Assembly (NCBI GenBank): GCA_963565915.1
Contig: OY751496.1
Span: 2,170,001-2,234,000 of the forward strand
Source of the DNA: Entoloma clypeatum
Taxonomy: Eukaryota; Basidiomycota; Agaricomycetes; Agaricales; Entolomataceae
Direction: 5' to 3'
Length of the DNA stretch: 64,000 nucleotides
The number at the start of each line of letters is the position of its first letter. Position 1 is the first letter of the stretch. Below, one piece after another: positions 19,689 through 31,353 of this stretch. The notes under the pieces were generated by a model, which worked only from the letters and a program-made list of their open reading frames with translations, ran no database searches and was not told the DNA's origin. Both the position numbers and the translations under genes were made by a program.

Positions 19689-20558
19689 ATCAGTGCCCTT
19701 CTCGAGACTGATGACACGGAGTTGAGCGTGTATCTGCCCACTTCCAAGTCCTTCCTCAAGATGACTGGGGTTTCCCAAATCATCAAGAACGAGCCCATCT
19801 CGCCCGAACTCATTCAGGGCATTATTGCCAGGCATTGTCACACTGTCATGTGGAAGAAAGTTCCCTTGACATCTGCCCCCCGAATCGTGTCGTACTCAAA
19901 AACCTCGGATACGTGCAGGGTCTATTTCGACATTGAGGACTCCCAGAGTGGGGCGGCCCTCCACACACTCATCAAGTCTCACGTCCACTTCAGTGGTGAG
20001 CACAGACCATCTCCCATCAGACAGGCAGACAAGCGCATTGGTGTCCCCCTGTGCCGCAATTGCTTCCAGTAGGGCCACCAGATCTGTGACAATGGCACAG
20101 GCTGCCCTTCCAGGCCACAACTCTGCTCGGCGTGCGGCAGCCCACACCACATCAACAACCACAGGCATCTTGCCCCCTGCTGCAAGGGAGCCCCCGAAGC
20201 CAACCCTCCCATTGCACCCACGCCCGCCGGCGAGCCATGCAATCATGCACCCAGATGCTGCAACTGTGGCAATGACCACCGCAGCGACTCCACTATCTGC
20301 AGGTTCTGGAAGAACCGCTTCGACCCTTCCTTCCACCGCAAGGCCTATGACAAGGCCGCTGCGAAGGACACAGCCCGGAAAGCTGCTAAGGCTACCCACC
20401 CCACCACAACTGTGGCCAAGGTTCCCGCCCTTGTCCCCACGGATTGTAACAGCTTTGCTGTTCTAGAGGAGATGGAGGACGTGGTCCCTCCCCCTCAACC
20501 ATCACAAATGGCCACAACCAGTGGGACCAGCCCCTCCAATGGCGTTGTTAATGGTTGA
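19689..20558 (+). pseudogene. LINE ORF1, C-terminal part with zinc knuckles
   Basis: Continues ORF1 after the 1.9-kb element: SLISALLETDDTELSVYLP, SAPRIVSYSKTSDTCRVYF, then three cysteine clusters (CRNCFQ-GHQICDNGTGC; CSACGSPHHINNH; CCNCGNDHRSDSTIC) and FWKNRFDPSFH. This layout is common in ORF1 of basidiomycete Tad1-like LINEs and serves RNA binding. A TAG at 20070-20072 falls where the first knuckle normally has Trp (TGG to TAG). The frame ends at TGA 20556-20558. Confidence 0.78.
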
Positions 20559-20566
20559 TACAACTG

Positions 20567-21236
20567 CAGCACTTGACGTGGATGAGCTGGTCTCCCTTAA
20601 GTTACGTACCCATAATGTTTGGCAAACTTATGCAATCATTGAATCATTTCCAGCTAGGTCTAGCAACGACATCAATATCTATTTCATCCAGGAACCAACC
20701 AAGGTCTTGGCCATCACACCATGTCCACCATCTCCCATGACGGCTCTCCTATTTACTCCTACCCTAGACATTGTCCTGGGTTTGCTCTGACTCCACTCCT
20801 GCGGACAGCTCTGCTTGCACTGTGGCTTATGTTAACTCTCGCGCCACACATCTATGGCCCGTCTTTCATCATGAATTCAACTGCCCCACTGACATTCAGA
20901 TCCTCTCCATATGGCCCACCGCTGCACGGCAGGTCTATCTTATCAACATATACTCTGACTTCTCTGGGCGTGCCATCAAATGGCTTGTTCAGAACGCACA
21001 CACCCTCCCTTCCCCCATCATCTACCTTGATGGTGACTTCAATTGCCACTCCACTCTCTGGGATGCATCAATCACCCTCACATCAGCCCTAGCCGCGGAC
21101 CTGATCCAAGTTGCCACTTCCCTTGACTTGACCTACAGCAGTACTAACACCGACCCTCCCACACGGATCCCAGATAACCCCCTCCACCGATCCTACACCA
21201 TCGACCTTGTCTTCCTCCCGGCCGATAGGCCCTGTG
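20567..21236 (+). pseudogene. LINE ORF2, endonuclease domain (5' part)
   Basis: Endonuclease/exonuclease/phosphatase fold: LKLRTHNVW with the metal-site Asn, YFIQEP with Glu, VYLINIYSD, YLDGDFNCHSTLWD and YTIDLVFLPAD. One frameshift lies near 20775. This is the nicking enzyme that starts target-primed reverse transcription. It is interrupted at 21237 by the MITE and continues, after two further insertions, at 28356. Confidence 0.8.
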
Positions 21237-21394
21237 TAGTGTTTAAAAGTCATGTTAAGTAACTGCAAATTAACCTTAACTTAACCTGACTTTAACTGGA
21301 ATTAACCACAAACCATTAACTATTGGTTAAAGTCAAGTCAAGTTAATTGTTTTAACCAGTTAATACAGCCAAAATTAATGGCTTAACTTAACTT

Positions 21395-21705
21395 TGTTGA
21401 AGTTCCACCTGGGCACTAGCCGCAGATGTACTGAGCAACACAGCTACAGTGGAAGTACTCTACTCAACCGTTCTAGTCACTTACTTGGATTGGAGAGGGT
21501 GAGGCTGGTGAGAGCGGTTGAGGCTGGTAAGAGCGATGGAGCTGGTTAAGAGTCAAGAGACAACTTGTTGATATTGACAGTTTCCTGGTCTTATATACCG
21601 TACTACTGTTTGTACCAACCAAACAAGTGTGTAAGAAAGATATGTAATGGTCACGTGATGTGATCTAATCTTAATCTAATCTACATGATGGGAAAAGTTT
21701 CAACA
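21395..21705 (-). repeat. 3' LTR of Copia-2
   Basis: 311 bp, TGTTGAAG to GTTTCAACA on the plus strand. Preceded by target copy AACTT. Confidence 0.93.
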
Positions 21706-21776
21706 CCCCCCCATATTTAGTACATACTTCTAAATACATCTTACTTTTTTCCCATATAGGTACTTCTCTTCGTCTT

Positions 21777-24700
21777 TTAGTTTTTTAGTAATCCGAAGTA
21801 CGGGATAAACTTGTTGAAGAGGATTTTCCCCAGATTCTTGGTTAAAAGGTCTGCAGGGTTATTTACTCCTTCAATGAATTCGACCATGATAATGCCTTCA
21901 GATACTTTTTCTCTGACAAAGTGGAATCACACGTCGATGTGCTTGGACCGCTTTTCAGTTACAGGGTTGGATGTGATAAAGACGGAGCCATTGTTATCTC
22001 CATAGATCGGAACCGATCCGATCTGCATTCCAAGTTTGGCAAGCATGCTTCTAAGCCATGTTACTGCGCGACTGCAATCTGATAGCGCCATGTATTCTGC
22101 TTCCATGGAAGAGAGGGCAATGGTTTTTTGTGCTGATGAAACCCATGTTATCGCTCCAGACGCCAGTGATATGAAGAAGCCAGTGGTAGACCTCCTCGTG
22201 TTTTCATCTGACGCCCAGTCGGAGTCTGTGAATGCATAAATTCCTTTTCCTGAGTCCCCATCGTACATGATTGTGTAATCTTTTGTTGCCTTTAAATATC
22301 TGCAAATATCCCTAGCCACCTCTAAATGGTGTTTGGTGGGATTTGCGGAAAATTGGAACATTTTGATTACAGCAAAGCAGATGTCAGGCCTCATTCTGAT
22401 CATCAGATATAGGAGTGATCCGATGACGGATTGGTACTTAGATCGGAGTTCCGCATTAGGTTCATCTTCGGACGCCATGGGTTTGTAGCCCATAGGGAGT
22501 GGGGTATGGGTCACATTGGATTCACTCATCCCCATGCGTGTGAGTATTTTTTCAAGGTAAGGTACTTGATCAATGAAGATCTTCTTCCCATGTTGCTTTA
22601 TCTGGATCGAAAGAAACTCTTTTGGTTCCCCACCAGGCACAAGGTGCCCTAGGTCCCTACATTCCCATGTGGTCATGAAGGCCTTCTTTTTCTCTAGCGT
22701 ATATTCCCGGTTTGTGCCGAGAAAAGCAGAGTCGTCAACATAGATGACGGCGATTACAATTTCCCCGTTGGTATTTTTGTAAATGAACACTCCCGCATCG
22801 GAGTGAAGCCGGGCAAAGCCGAGCTTTTTCATGGAGGAATCAAGTTCTCTCCACCAGGCTAATGTGGCCTGCTTAAGTCCATATAGAGCTTTGTATAGTC
22901 GGTACACGAGGTGTTCTTTCCCTTTTACTATGTAGCCCTCAGGCTGTTGCATGTAGATTTTCTCAAGGAGCGTTCCATAGAGGAAGGCTGATGAGACGTC
23001 CAAAAGTGTCATGAACCACCCTTCAAGGGCTGTCAATGCCAGTATTAGTCGGACGGTTTCATATCTTACGACTGGTGAGAAGATCTGATCAAAGTCGATC
23101 CCTTCTACCTGTGAAAAGCCTTTTGCGACAAGGTGTGCTTTCAGACGCCCGTCGGACTTTTCGTTATAGACCCATTTGTTCCTTAGAGCTTTCCTCCCTG
23201 CAGGCAGGGGTACTAGCTCCGTGATCACCCCGCGGCGTTTGAGCATGTCTAGCTCTTTACGTTCAGCCGCATACCAGTCTTCTTTATTTGGAAGAGGGTA
23301 TATGTCTTTATGGGACATGTCGACAATGCCAACTTGGACTGATATCGCCTCCATCAGGAGGTCATTCATCCATGCCGTTTGACCGCCCAATCTCCGTCTT
23401 CGATCTAATTTTTCAAGATCAGACGCTGGAGTGTCTTCCCCATAGATGCTTCCTGGCATCTTCCGAACTCGTCGTTCCCTGATCGGTCAATCTGGTACTT
23501 GCTCGGGTTCCGGAGTGGATACTCACGGTTCGTCATCAGGCTCACTGGCAGGCAGTTCGTTGTCTGATTCAGGTTGATCCTGTTCAATGGGAACTGGGTC
23601 ATGAGGTGTTTCGTTATGACTATCGTCGTCATTGCTGCCGGGAATGAGATCCTCAAACTCATCAGCCGGCTCTGGGTTTTCCATTTCTGGATGGTTTTCT
23701 GGCAAAGGGTTGATGTGGCATCTAGGGTACTTGCTTTCATCAAAGATAGCTTTTCCACCCATGAAAATCGTATTGGTCTCAGGATCCATGAAGCGGTATC
23801 CTTTGACCCCTGGTTTTGATCCGAGATAAATCATCAATCGGGACCTTGACTCCAGGGAGTTCCTATGTTTCTCCTTTGGGATATATACATATGCCTGACA
23901 TCCGAAGACTCTGATGCTGGACATGTCAGGAATCTCATTGGTCACTTTGAAGTGAGGGGTTTTCCATTCAAGACGCTGCATGGGGGTTCTGTTGTAGAGA
24001 AATGCTGCATGTTCTAGGCAGAATTCCCACCACATGGGTGGTAAGCATGCATCGAAGCGTAGTGCCTGAGATTTTTCCCATAGGGTTCGATTTATCTTGT
24101 CAAATCCGAATGGATCAAATCCAAGGGTTTGACAGCCCTTGTCGTTGAGTTAGGATAAGATTGATTCGGCATTTTCCCTTTTAGACACCCCGTGCAGCTT
24201 TCCTGTGATTTCTCACGTACTAACATTTTGGGTACTCCTTTGGTACTGGTGGGAATCTTATTGAGCACCTGGTCATTTGGGTGGCCAAGGCGTTTATGCC
24301 AGGTTTCGACAGTGATTTTGCTAGAGATCGCGTGGATTTGGTCATAGCGTATTTCAGTGTCTAACCAATAAATGGTTTGTCCGAGAATGTGAGGTGAGAA
24401 CTGTATTTTGTTCTGTCCTTTGGAGATGTTGATTTCTCCACGCATTCCGTCTACTTTGTAACCGTGATTAAGGAAGACGCCTAGGGACAATAGGTGTGTG
24501 TCCATGTCCGGAATGTAGAATACAGGTCGGAGAAGATGGGTTTTTACTTCCCCATTTAGGGTATGCCATACTGGAACGACCCCAACTCCGAGAATTTCCA
24601 GTTTCTTTCCCTTTGCAGCTGTTTGGACAAATCGCTTAGCCTTGAGAGGCCTGTAGTACGCGAAGTCTTTAAACTCATGGGTAAAGTGTAATGATGCGCC

Positions 24701-26221
24701 GGAATCTAAGATCCACTGAGCGCGTTCTCTCTCTTTGCAGTGTGTGCAGGACGCGAAGTGTTTGATATATTTTTTGTACAGATCATCACTAAAGAGATCT
24801 ATACTATCTGCATCGGTACTAGCTAATATATATTCAAACGTCTGTGCGTGATTATTAGCGTTTCCCATTTGGTCAAGTTCGAGAGAAGAATGTGACGAAC
24901 CGTCAAGTTCGATCAGCCCATCTTCGAATTGTTCCGGCCCCATCCGCTCACTTTGATGGTCTATGTCCATCATCCTGAGGGAGTCATCCAAAGGCGGAGT
25001 GACTCAACGCTGCTTGGATGGTCTTCCATCTTCTTCTGGGATAATCGTATCCAGAATTCGAAGGTTTGACCCTGAGGGACGAGCATCAATGTTCCGCGCG
25101 AGTTTTCAGACATGATCGTTCTTTTTCCACACAGACGGTTTTCCAGATGGAAGTCTGGTGTACTGAGAAGGAGGCGGGTTCATGTGTTGCAGGAGCGACT
25201 GCATTTTTCCTGAATCGGGCTGTGCGGTACTTGTCATTTTCCTGTGGCCAGTGATGGTGGTGAAGGAAGGTGCCGGAAGAGGGGGGGAGTGGATGGCAGG
25301 AGCGACAAACTCAACCATTTCTTCCACATGGTCGGACGTGTTGTCTGCATTGTTAGCGCTTTTCTTCTGATTGCGCCAGCGTCCCTTTCCCTTCTTCTTT
25401 TCAGAAGCGGTACTTGGGTTGGCCGAGTTAGGCTGCTCGTCAGCATCGTTCTGCGAGGTACTCGGCTTTTGCTGCTTTTCCCATTTGGGGTCCTGCCCCT
25501 TTCGCTTTGTCCCGGAAATTTTCCAGGCCTGCTCATTGGACACACGAGTAGACTCGACCGAATACTTGCGCCTGTATTCCGAGATGATGCTTTCGGCAAC
25601 TCCTTTCCACATGAAGTCGTCAGCATCGTACACCTGGAAGAGAGTGGTGGAGAGCAAGGACCATGCGTCAGGGATGGCATTGGCAAGGATCATTGCTTGC
25701 ATTATGTCGGGCACATCGAACTTCGACTCGCTGAGACGAGCAAAGAGTGACCCCAGGCGCTCGATTTCAGGCACAGGGTCGCGTCCAGATAGTTTGAAGG
25801 TAGTGGCGGCCTTGAAGTCGCCGAAGATGATGGCCGGGGATACTTTGGCATAGGCATCTTTCAATGTTGCCCATGCATCAAGCGCCGAGGTGCTGTCCTT
25901 GATGTGGTGTCTGATCGCCTCAGAGACCTTCAGGCGTATCGCCCCGAGAGCTACATCGTCGTCCCTGATCCAGGCTTTTTCTTCCTTGCGGAAGCCGGGC
26001 TGGTCGACCGTGGTAGCCAGCACAGGGGGAGCAGCAGCAGTGTCCCCAGGGGTGGAGACCGTGGTGGTAAAATCGGCGATGACAGGGCGGGGGATGTCGC
26101 CAGAAACAAGGCGCCAGACTCCTTGATGGAGGAGGTAGGACTTCATCCTTTCGGCCCAGCTTTGGTAGTCGATGCCATCGAAGGGGGTGATGATGTCAAG
26201 AGCAGAGCGAGAGGTAGACAT
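21777..26221 (-). pseudogene. Copia-2 gag-pol remnant
   Basis: Starts at ATG 26221 (MSTSRSALDIITPFDG). In order: gag; protease (WILDSGASLHF); pre-integrase zinc region (HKRLGHPND ... CTGCLKGK); a truncated integrase; RT (NKWVYNEKSDG, LLDVSSAFLYG, VIYVDDSAFL); RNase H (FTDSDWASDE, SSMEAEYMAL); end at TAA 21777-21779. In-frame TGA codons at 25106, 25014, 23523, 23487 and 21927 all fall where Copia-3 has Arg. A net 283-nt deletion near 24090-24122 removes the integrase core between DLIHSDL and INRTLWEK, including the second Asp and the Glu, and shifts the frame. It cannot encode a working integrase. Confidence 0.92.
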
Positions 26222-26574
26222 TTTTGTTTAATGAATCTGAAAAAGGGTTTTCCCAATTAGTGATAATGAATTTGATTTGAGAAAACAAGTAAATGATTCC
26301 TCATGACATATTCCCTTCAGGAATAGTGGTCATGGGAAAAAACCCTTTTGTGTGTCAGAAGTGTATGAGGTACGATCGTCTTTTCCACATGATGTGTACT
26401 AAGTCAATCCCCTTAGGGACGCTTCATGACAGGTACTTGTCGTAATGACGTTCCCAGGTTCATGTGTGAAGAAGTATAACTCAGAGACCGGATCTTTTGA
26501 TCGGTTCTTTGCCAACCAGGGTAGAGTGGGCAGGTACTTGCTGTTGCCAGTGTTCCCAGGTCCCTCTGCTATCC

Positions 26575-26587
26575 GGGGCCCATAACC
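26575..26587 (-). other. Copia-2 primer-binding site
   Basis: GGTTATGGGCCCC on the element strand, adjacent to the LTR. It is complementary to the anticodon-loop region of initiator tRNA-Met (GGGCCCATAACC-like), the half-tRNA priming known from Drosophila copia. Confidence 0.75.
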
Positions 26588-26898
26588 TGTTGAAGTTCCA
26601 CCTGGGCGCTAGCCACAGATGTACTGAGCAACACAGCTACAGTGGAAGTACTCTACTCAACCGTTCTAGTCACTTACTTGGATTGGAGAGGGTGAGGCTG
26701 GTGAGAGCGGTTGAGGCTGGTAAGAGCAATGGAGCTGATTAAGAGTCAAGAGACAACTTGTTGATATTGACAGTTTCCTGGTCTTATATACTGTACTACT
26801 GTTTGTACCAACCAAACAAGTGTGTAAGAAAGATATGTAATGGTCACGTGATGTGATCTAATCTTAATCTAATCTATGTGATGGGAAAAGTTTCAACA
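26588..26898 (-). repeat. 5' LTR of Copia-2
   Basis: 311 bp, same ends as its partner; followed by target copy AACTT (26899-26903). Confidence 0.93.
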
Positions 26899-27000
26899 AA
26901 CTTAACTGAACTTAACCATGCATTTTGGTTAAGTCAAGTTAATCAAATTTGAGGTCATTAACTTGACTTAACATGACTTTTAAACACTAGCCCCGTGAAT

Positions 27001-28355
27001 CTCAGTAAAAAGTAAATTCAGGTGAAATTCAGGCTAGATTCAGTCAGATTCAGTCGTTCAGATAATTTGAATATATTGCAAGGAATTTGAATGGTGGTTC
27101 AGCTGGATTCAGTTTGAATTCAGCCAAATTCATCCTTCATTCATCTCTGCCACGGAACAATTCAGTCCCTGTTCAGTCATCTTTTGGACCACATTCAGTC
27201 AGTGTTCAGTCATATTTCAGACTATGTTCAGTGGTTGTTCATTCATAGTTCAGACAATATTCAGTTCTTGTTCAGCTGTGTTCACTCATTTTCAGATATC
27301 TTGTTCAGTCAAATGTTGTATTATCATAAAGTATCATACAAGATCAATGTGTTCACGTAAAAACATATCTACATCATCATACACCAGGGGATTGAAATTT
27401 GCGCCGGGAGAGAGAATTTACTGGTAATAATGCTATAATACAGCTTTGATATAATATCGAGACCAAAATATTGACTTATCTTGAATCATGAAGAAATACT
27501 GTCCCAAAATGGGAACGGGAGTCATATTGTCGCGCTGTGTGTCGCTGGCATCGCCATCCATGATGTGGCAGCGGCAGCAGCACTTGTGTTGTGTCAGTGT
27601 TGCAGCTCCTTGTGTGATATGGCACACGGTACTTGGGGCATCATCACATTCATTGTTGTGGTCGGATCGTCTGTTAGCCCTGGTGTGCCAAAAGGGGCTG
27701 GTACTCACCGACCACCATTGTCGTCGTTGGCCGCGCCAGCCATGTGGCAGTCAGGCAGTGCTTGTGTTCCATCAGCGTCGTGGCTCCTTGCGTAATGTGG
27801 CACATGGTACTCGGAGCGCCATCACATTCGTTGTTGCGGTTGGGTGATCCGTTAGTGCTTTAGCCCTCTTGTGGCGAAAGGGGGGTGGTACTCACCAGCC
27901 ACCATCGTTGTTGTCGGCCGCACCGGCCCCTCGTCTCCTCTTCTCACACCGGTCCCCTCCTGTCTCCTCCCCTTGTCATTCCCTGCCTCGTCATCGTGGT
28001 CTTCACATGACGCGCACTAGCGTCGTTGTTGATGACTCAATGGTGGATGAGGAACTTAGAAGAAAACTGGGGATTGCAGCCTTGTCACACCATCACGTGA
28101 CACCTTTCCCAGCTGATTTTGTTCCCTCTTGGGTTTTCTTTCGCTCGGACATTGCTACACCACAGTACATATTTAGTTAGAATTGAACATGTGTGGTTGG
28201 ACATACTCTGTTCAGACTAAGTTCAGACTAAGTTCATAATCTGTTCAGTTTTCATTTAGTCTGTTTTGATCAAAGCATAAAATCTGAACGACACTGAAGC
28301 CAGACTAAATTTGGCTGAATTTAGTCTGAGCGACTGAATATGGCTTTTTACTGAG
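27001..28355. mobile_element. 1.36-kb element with CTCAGTAAAAAG inverted ends and TTCAG arrays
   Basis: CTCAGTAAAAAG (27001-27012) and CTTTTTACTGAG (28344-28355) bound an element that splits LINE ORF2. Both sides carry dense TTCAG/CTGAA motifs (about 27015-27305 and 28208-28340). No transposase is seen inside; the central GC-rich part (27530-28130) has short open frames without recognisable homology. The target duplication is unclear: TGAAT occurs at 26996-27000 and 28358-28362, but with two extra bases. A second copy's right end is at 15520-15756. Confidence 0.7.
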
Positions 28356-29926
28356 CATGAATGCCAGCGCTTCCTCTGTCCCATCAATTGTGAAAGCTCC
28401 GACCACATCCCCTTGAACATTGACCTTCCTACGATGCTATATCAGGCATATGTTCAACACATTGTTCCCCTCAAAGAGTATGACGCCTACTGCGGGGGTG
28501 TTCTACATGCATTCTCCCACTTACCCAACTCATATTCATCTGCTCAAGACATCGAAAAAGCAGCAAGTGATCTTGAATCCTCCCTGGCCAACACCTGGGA
28601 CATCTTCTCTTGACCCATCAAGGGCACCGGCTTGCAGTCCCACTTGTGGTGGAGCGAAACCTGTGACCTTGCACAACAGGTCTACCTTGACACAAAGTCC
28701 CCTGTTGACTATAAGAATCTTTGGGCTGTCATCTGCGAGGGAAAACGCGACTTCTTTGAGGAGAAGATCAAAACCATTGCCCTCTCTCAAAAAAACCCCT
28801 GGTCCCTCATGGACTGGCACAAGCCCCGTCGCTCAGACCCCCTTGCAACTTTGAAGGGGGCCAATGGTGACGTTCTCAACTCTTCTAAAGATGTGTTTGA
28901 CGCTTTTGACAAGGCTTTCCACATGCCGCCATCTAAAACCCCCAAAATGGAGATTCTCGATGAGATCCCCCAAGAGCCCTTCCGTGACTGGATCCCAGTC
29001 ACAGGACCTGAAATCCTTGCCCTTGTTCTCAAGTGCAACCCAAAGTCTGCTCCTGGTCCTGACCACGTCACCTGGGCTCAACTCAAGCGTCTCCTGCACA
29101 CCGCCGAAGTACTTGAACACATCACCCTTTTGGCTAACGCTTGCATAGATTACTCCTGCTGGCCCCAAGCTTTTAAGACCTCAGTCACGGTTATTATCCC
29201 AAAACCTGGCAAAACAACCTACAATAGTCCCAAGTCCTTCAGACCTAGCGTCCTTCTCAACATGGTGGCCAAGATCATTGAAAAAGTCATTGCAATTTGA
29301 ATGCACATGTCATAGCCTTGTCCACCAATACCAGTTTGGGGGCCTTCGCTATTGATCTACAACTGATGCAGGCATCATCATCACAGTGCACACACAGGGT
29401 TTGGAACAGGTGGGCTAAGAAACGCAGCACGGGGGCGATTGCCTTCGATGTTGCGCAATTTTTCCCCTCCTTGGATCATCAATTTTTGCTGGGAGTTCTA
29501 CGGCGGCTGGGGTTTTCAGCCGCCTTGAGTAAGTTCTTCAAATCATATCTCTGTGGGCGGTCTACTTGTTTTGTTGCAGGACAAAGCACGTCGGACCTGT
29601 TTGACATCCTCTATGGCATGGGTCAGGGCTCAGCACTCTCCCCCATCCTCTCCGGCATATACCTCGTGCCAGCCCTCAAAGTGTTCTACAGCCGCGGCCA
29701 TGCAACCTACCTAGATCTCTTTTCCTTTGTTGATGACAGAGTGCTCCTTGCACAGTCCACAGACCTTGATGCCATCAGCTACCATTTATGCCATGGTCGC
29801 AAATCTATCAATGGGATCCTCAATGACATGGGCCTCTCCACTGAACCTTTGAAGGATGAACTCATGTTCTTCACTCGAGCCATCGACCCCATCTACCCCA
29901 ACATAGGGCCTCCGGGCCTTGCTTGA
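28356..29926 (+). pseudogene. LINE ORF2, reverse transcriptase part, decayed
   Basis: After the inserted elements the LINE continues: SLANTWDIFS, a TGA (28611-28613), then KNPWSLMDWHKPRR, LKCNPKSAPGPDHVTW, VIIPKPGKTTYNSPKSFRP (RT motif 1-2), QYQFGGLR-(TGA)-STTDAG, AFDVAQFFPSLDH (catalytic Asp), YGMGQGSALSPILSGIYL and FSFVDDRVLL (FVDDR for the usual FVDDG). Frames change near 29290 and 29390. It ends at 29926 without the C-terminal region, so the element is 3' truncated or cut there. The LINE type is Tad1-like. Confidence 0.85.
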
Positions 29927-30397
29927 TTCACTTTTTCCCACCTATATCTCCCTTACAATTTGATATATACTCATGAGTAATGTAGTACTACACATAGGAT
30001 AAAGTACTGAGGCCTACAGCTAAGTACATACCTATGAATAAAATGAGGAGGGGATAGGAATGCTATACTAGTGTATAAAAAGCAAAATGTACCTAATAAA
30101 ACTGTTTCCTATCATTAATTGACTTACCTGAGTGTGGGGGTATTGTTTTATAGGAATATGGTGGGATGGGGGAGTCGGGGGAAGGTCCTAGTGTGGAGGG
30201 AGGCAGGATTTGATGAGGGAAAAGGGCATGGGAGTGCATCGGGACGTTGTTCGGGAGGTGTTGGACAACATTGACGGGCAGCCATCAATGATTGATGGCA
30301 GGGAGAATCACGTGGGAGCTGGGCCAGGACTTGTCAAAGTCCCTTTGACAAAGGTACAGACGGGGGTATTGCCAGAGTCGAGGATTCCGCTTATTCG
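29927..30397. other. Non-coding spacer between LINE and inverted-repeat element
   Basis: Mixed AT-rich DNA. No gene or repeat end was identified. Confidence 0.5.
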
Positions 30398-30966
30398 AGC
30401 CTAATAAGGCTGGTTGGTGATACTATCACTGGTGGGGTGTTTAACAGCTCTGAAAGGATCAACCTGTTGTGAGTGAACCACTGTACCTTTCTTTACAGTT
30501 CTGGTGCACCAAATGTTCAGGTCTTGCTTCGGAATACGAATATATATAAAAATCTCCAGAACTAATGCTCTCTCTCAAGGAGAACAACAATGGACGGAAT
30601 ACACAAGATCAGGTAAAAGGGTGTCAACTTTAATGATTCGTCACATCAAGGTCACGGCAGCTTGTTCACTCTCCGCATGGCATTCCATTTTAGGAAGGGG
30701 TGCTGGTTTTATTGCAGACATTTGGAAGCTTGTGAAGATAGGAAACAGCTGCCGTAATGTTGTCATCATAGGATGAACCTTTTTGACATGCCCGAGCAGT
30801 TGTTCGGGAGTGGCCCATTCAGCGCAGGATCTGTTGTTTTGTTGAGTCACCCAACCCCCTGCAGGCAACGACAAATGCTGCAACCAGCGGGGTTCAAAAT
30901 CAAAAGTCATGTATCTCTGAAAACTGACTCTCAAAACATCTTTATTGTAATCCCAAGCATCTCAAG

Positions 30967-31275
30967 TGTTGAAGTTCCACCTGGGCGTTAGCCACAGATG
31001 TACTGAGCAACCAGCTACAGTGGAAGTACTCTACATAACCGTTCTAGCCACTTACATGGTTTGGGAGGGGTGAGGCTGGTGAGAGCGGTTGAGGCTGGTA
31101 AGAGCGATGGAGCTGGTTAAGAGTCAAGAGACAACTTGTTGATATTGACAGTTTCCTGGTCTTATATACCGTACTACTGTTTGTACCAACCAAACAAGTA
31201 TGTAATGAAGATATGTAAAGGTCACGTGATGTAATCTAATCTAATCTAATCTACGTGATGGGAAAAGTTTCAACA
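30967..31275 (-). repeat. 3' LTR of Copia-3
   Basis: TGTTGAAG ... GTTTCAACA on the plus strand, 309 bp. Confidence 0.93.
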
Positions 31276-31353
31276 CCCCCCCATATTTAGTACATACTTC
31301 TAAATACATCTTACTTTTTTCCCACATATATATATAGGTACTTTTTGTTTCGC

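Larger units (their letters stand above)
21395..26898 (-). mobile_element. Copia-2: Ty1/Copia retrotransposon, defective
   Basis: 5,504 bp on the minus strand, with 311-bp LTRs at 21395-21705 and 26588-26898 (ends TGTTGAA/TTCAACA). Target duplication is AACTT. The LTRs differ at about seven positions by eye, all transitions. PBS GGGGCCCATAACC (plus strand, 26575-26587) abuts the LTR, and a G-run purine tract on the minus strand (21706-21712) abuts the other. It is closely related to Copia-3 but inactive: five TGA stops and a deleted integrase core. Confidence 0.95.
21239..26987. mobile_element. TA-flanked MITE of 240 bp, split by Copia-2
   Basis: TA (21237-21238; 26988-26989) flanks inverted ends of 22 bp reading GTGTTTAAAAGTCATGTTAA plus GT. 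Without Copia-2 the element is 156 + 84 = 240 bp and consists of many TTAACTTGACTTAA-like words. It carries no gene and needs a transposase in trans. Copia-2 inserted at AACTT (21390-21394 and 26899-26903). Confidence 0.82.

Noticed and set aside
25244..26260. Long plus-strand frames opposite Copia-2 and Copia-3 gag
   Set aside because: They are shadows of the gag frame. The same shadows recur in both copies only because the copies are similar.
29927..30397. LINE 3' tail with poly-A or tail repeat
   Set aside because: No A-run or short tandem tail was found next to the RT end, so the LINE end cannot be placed.
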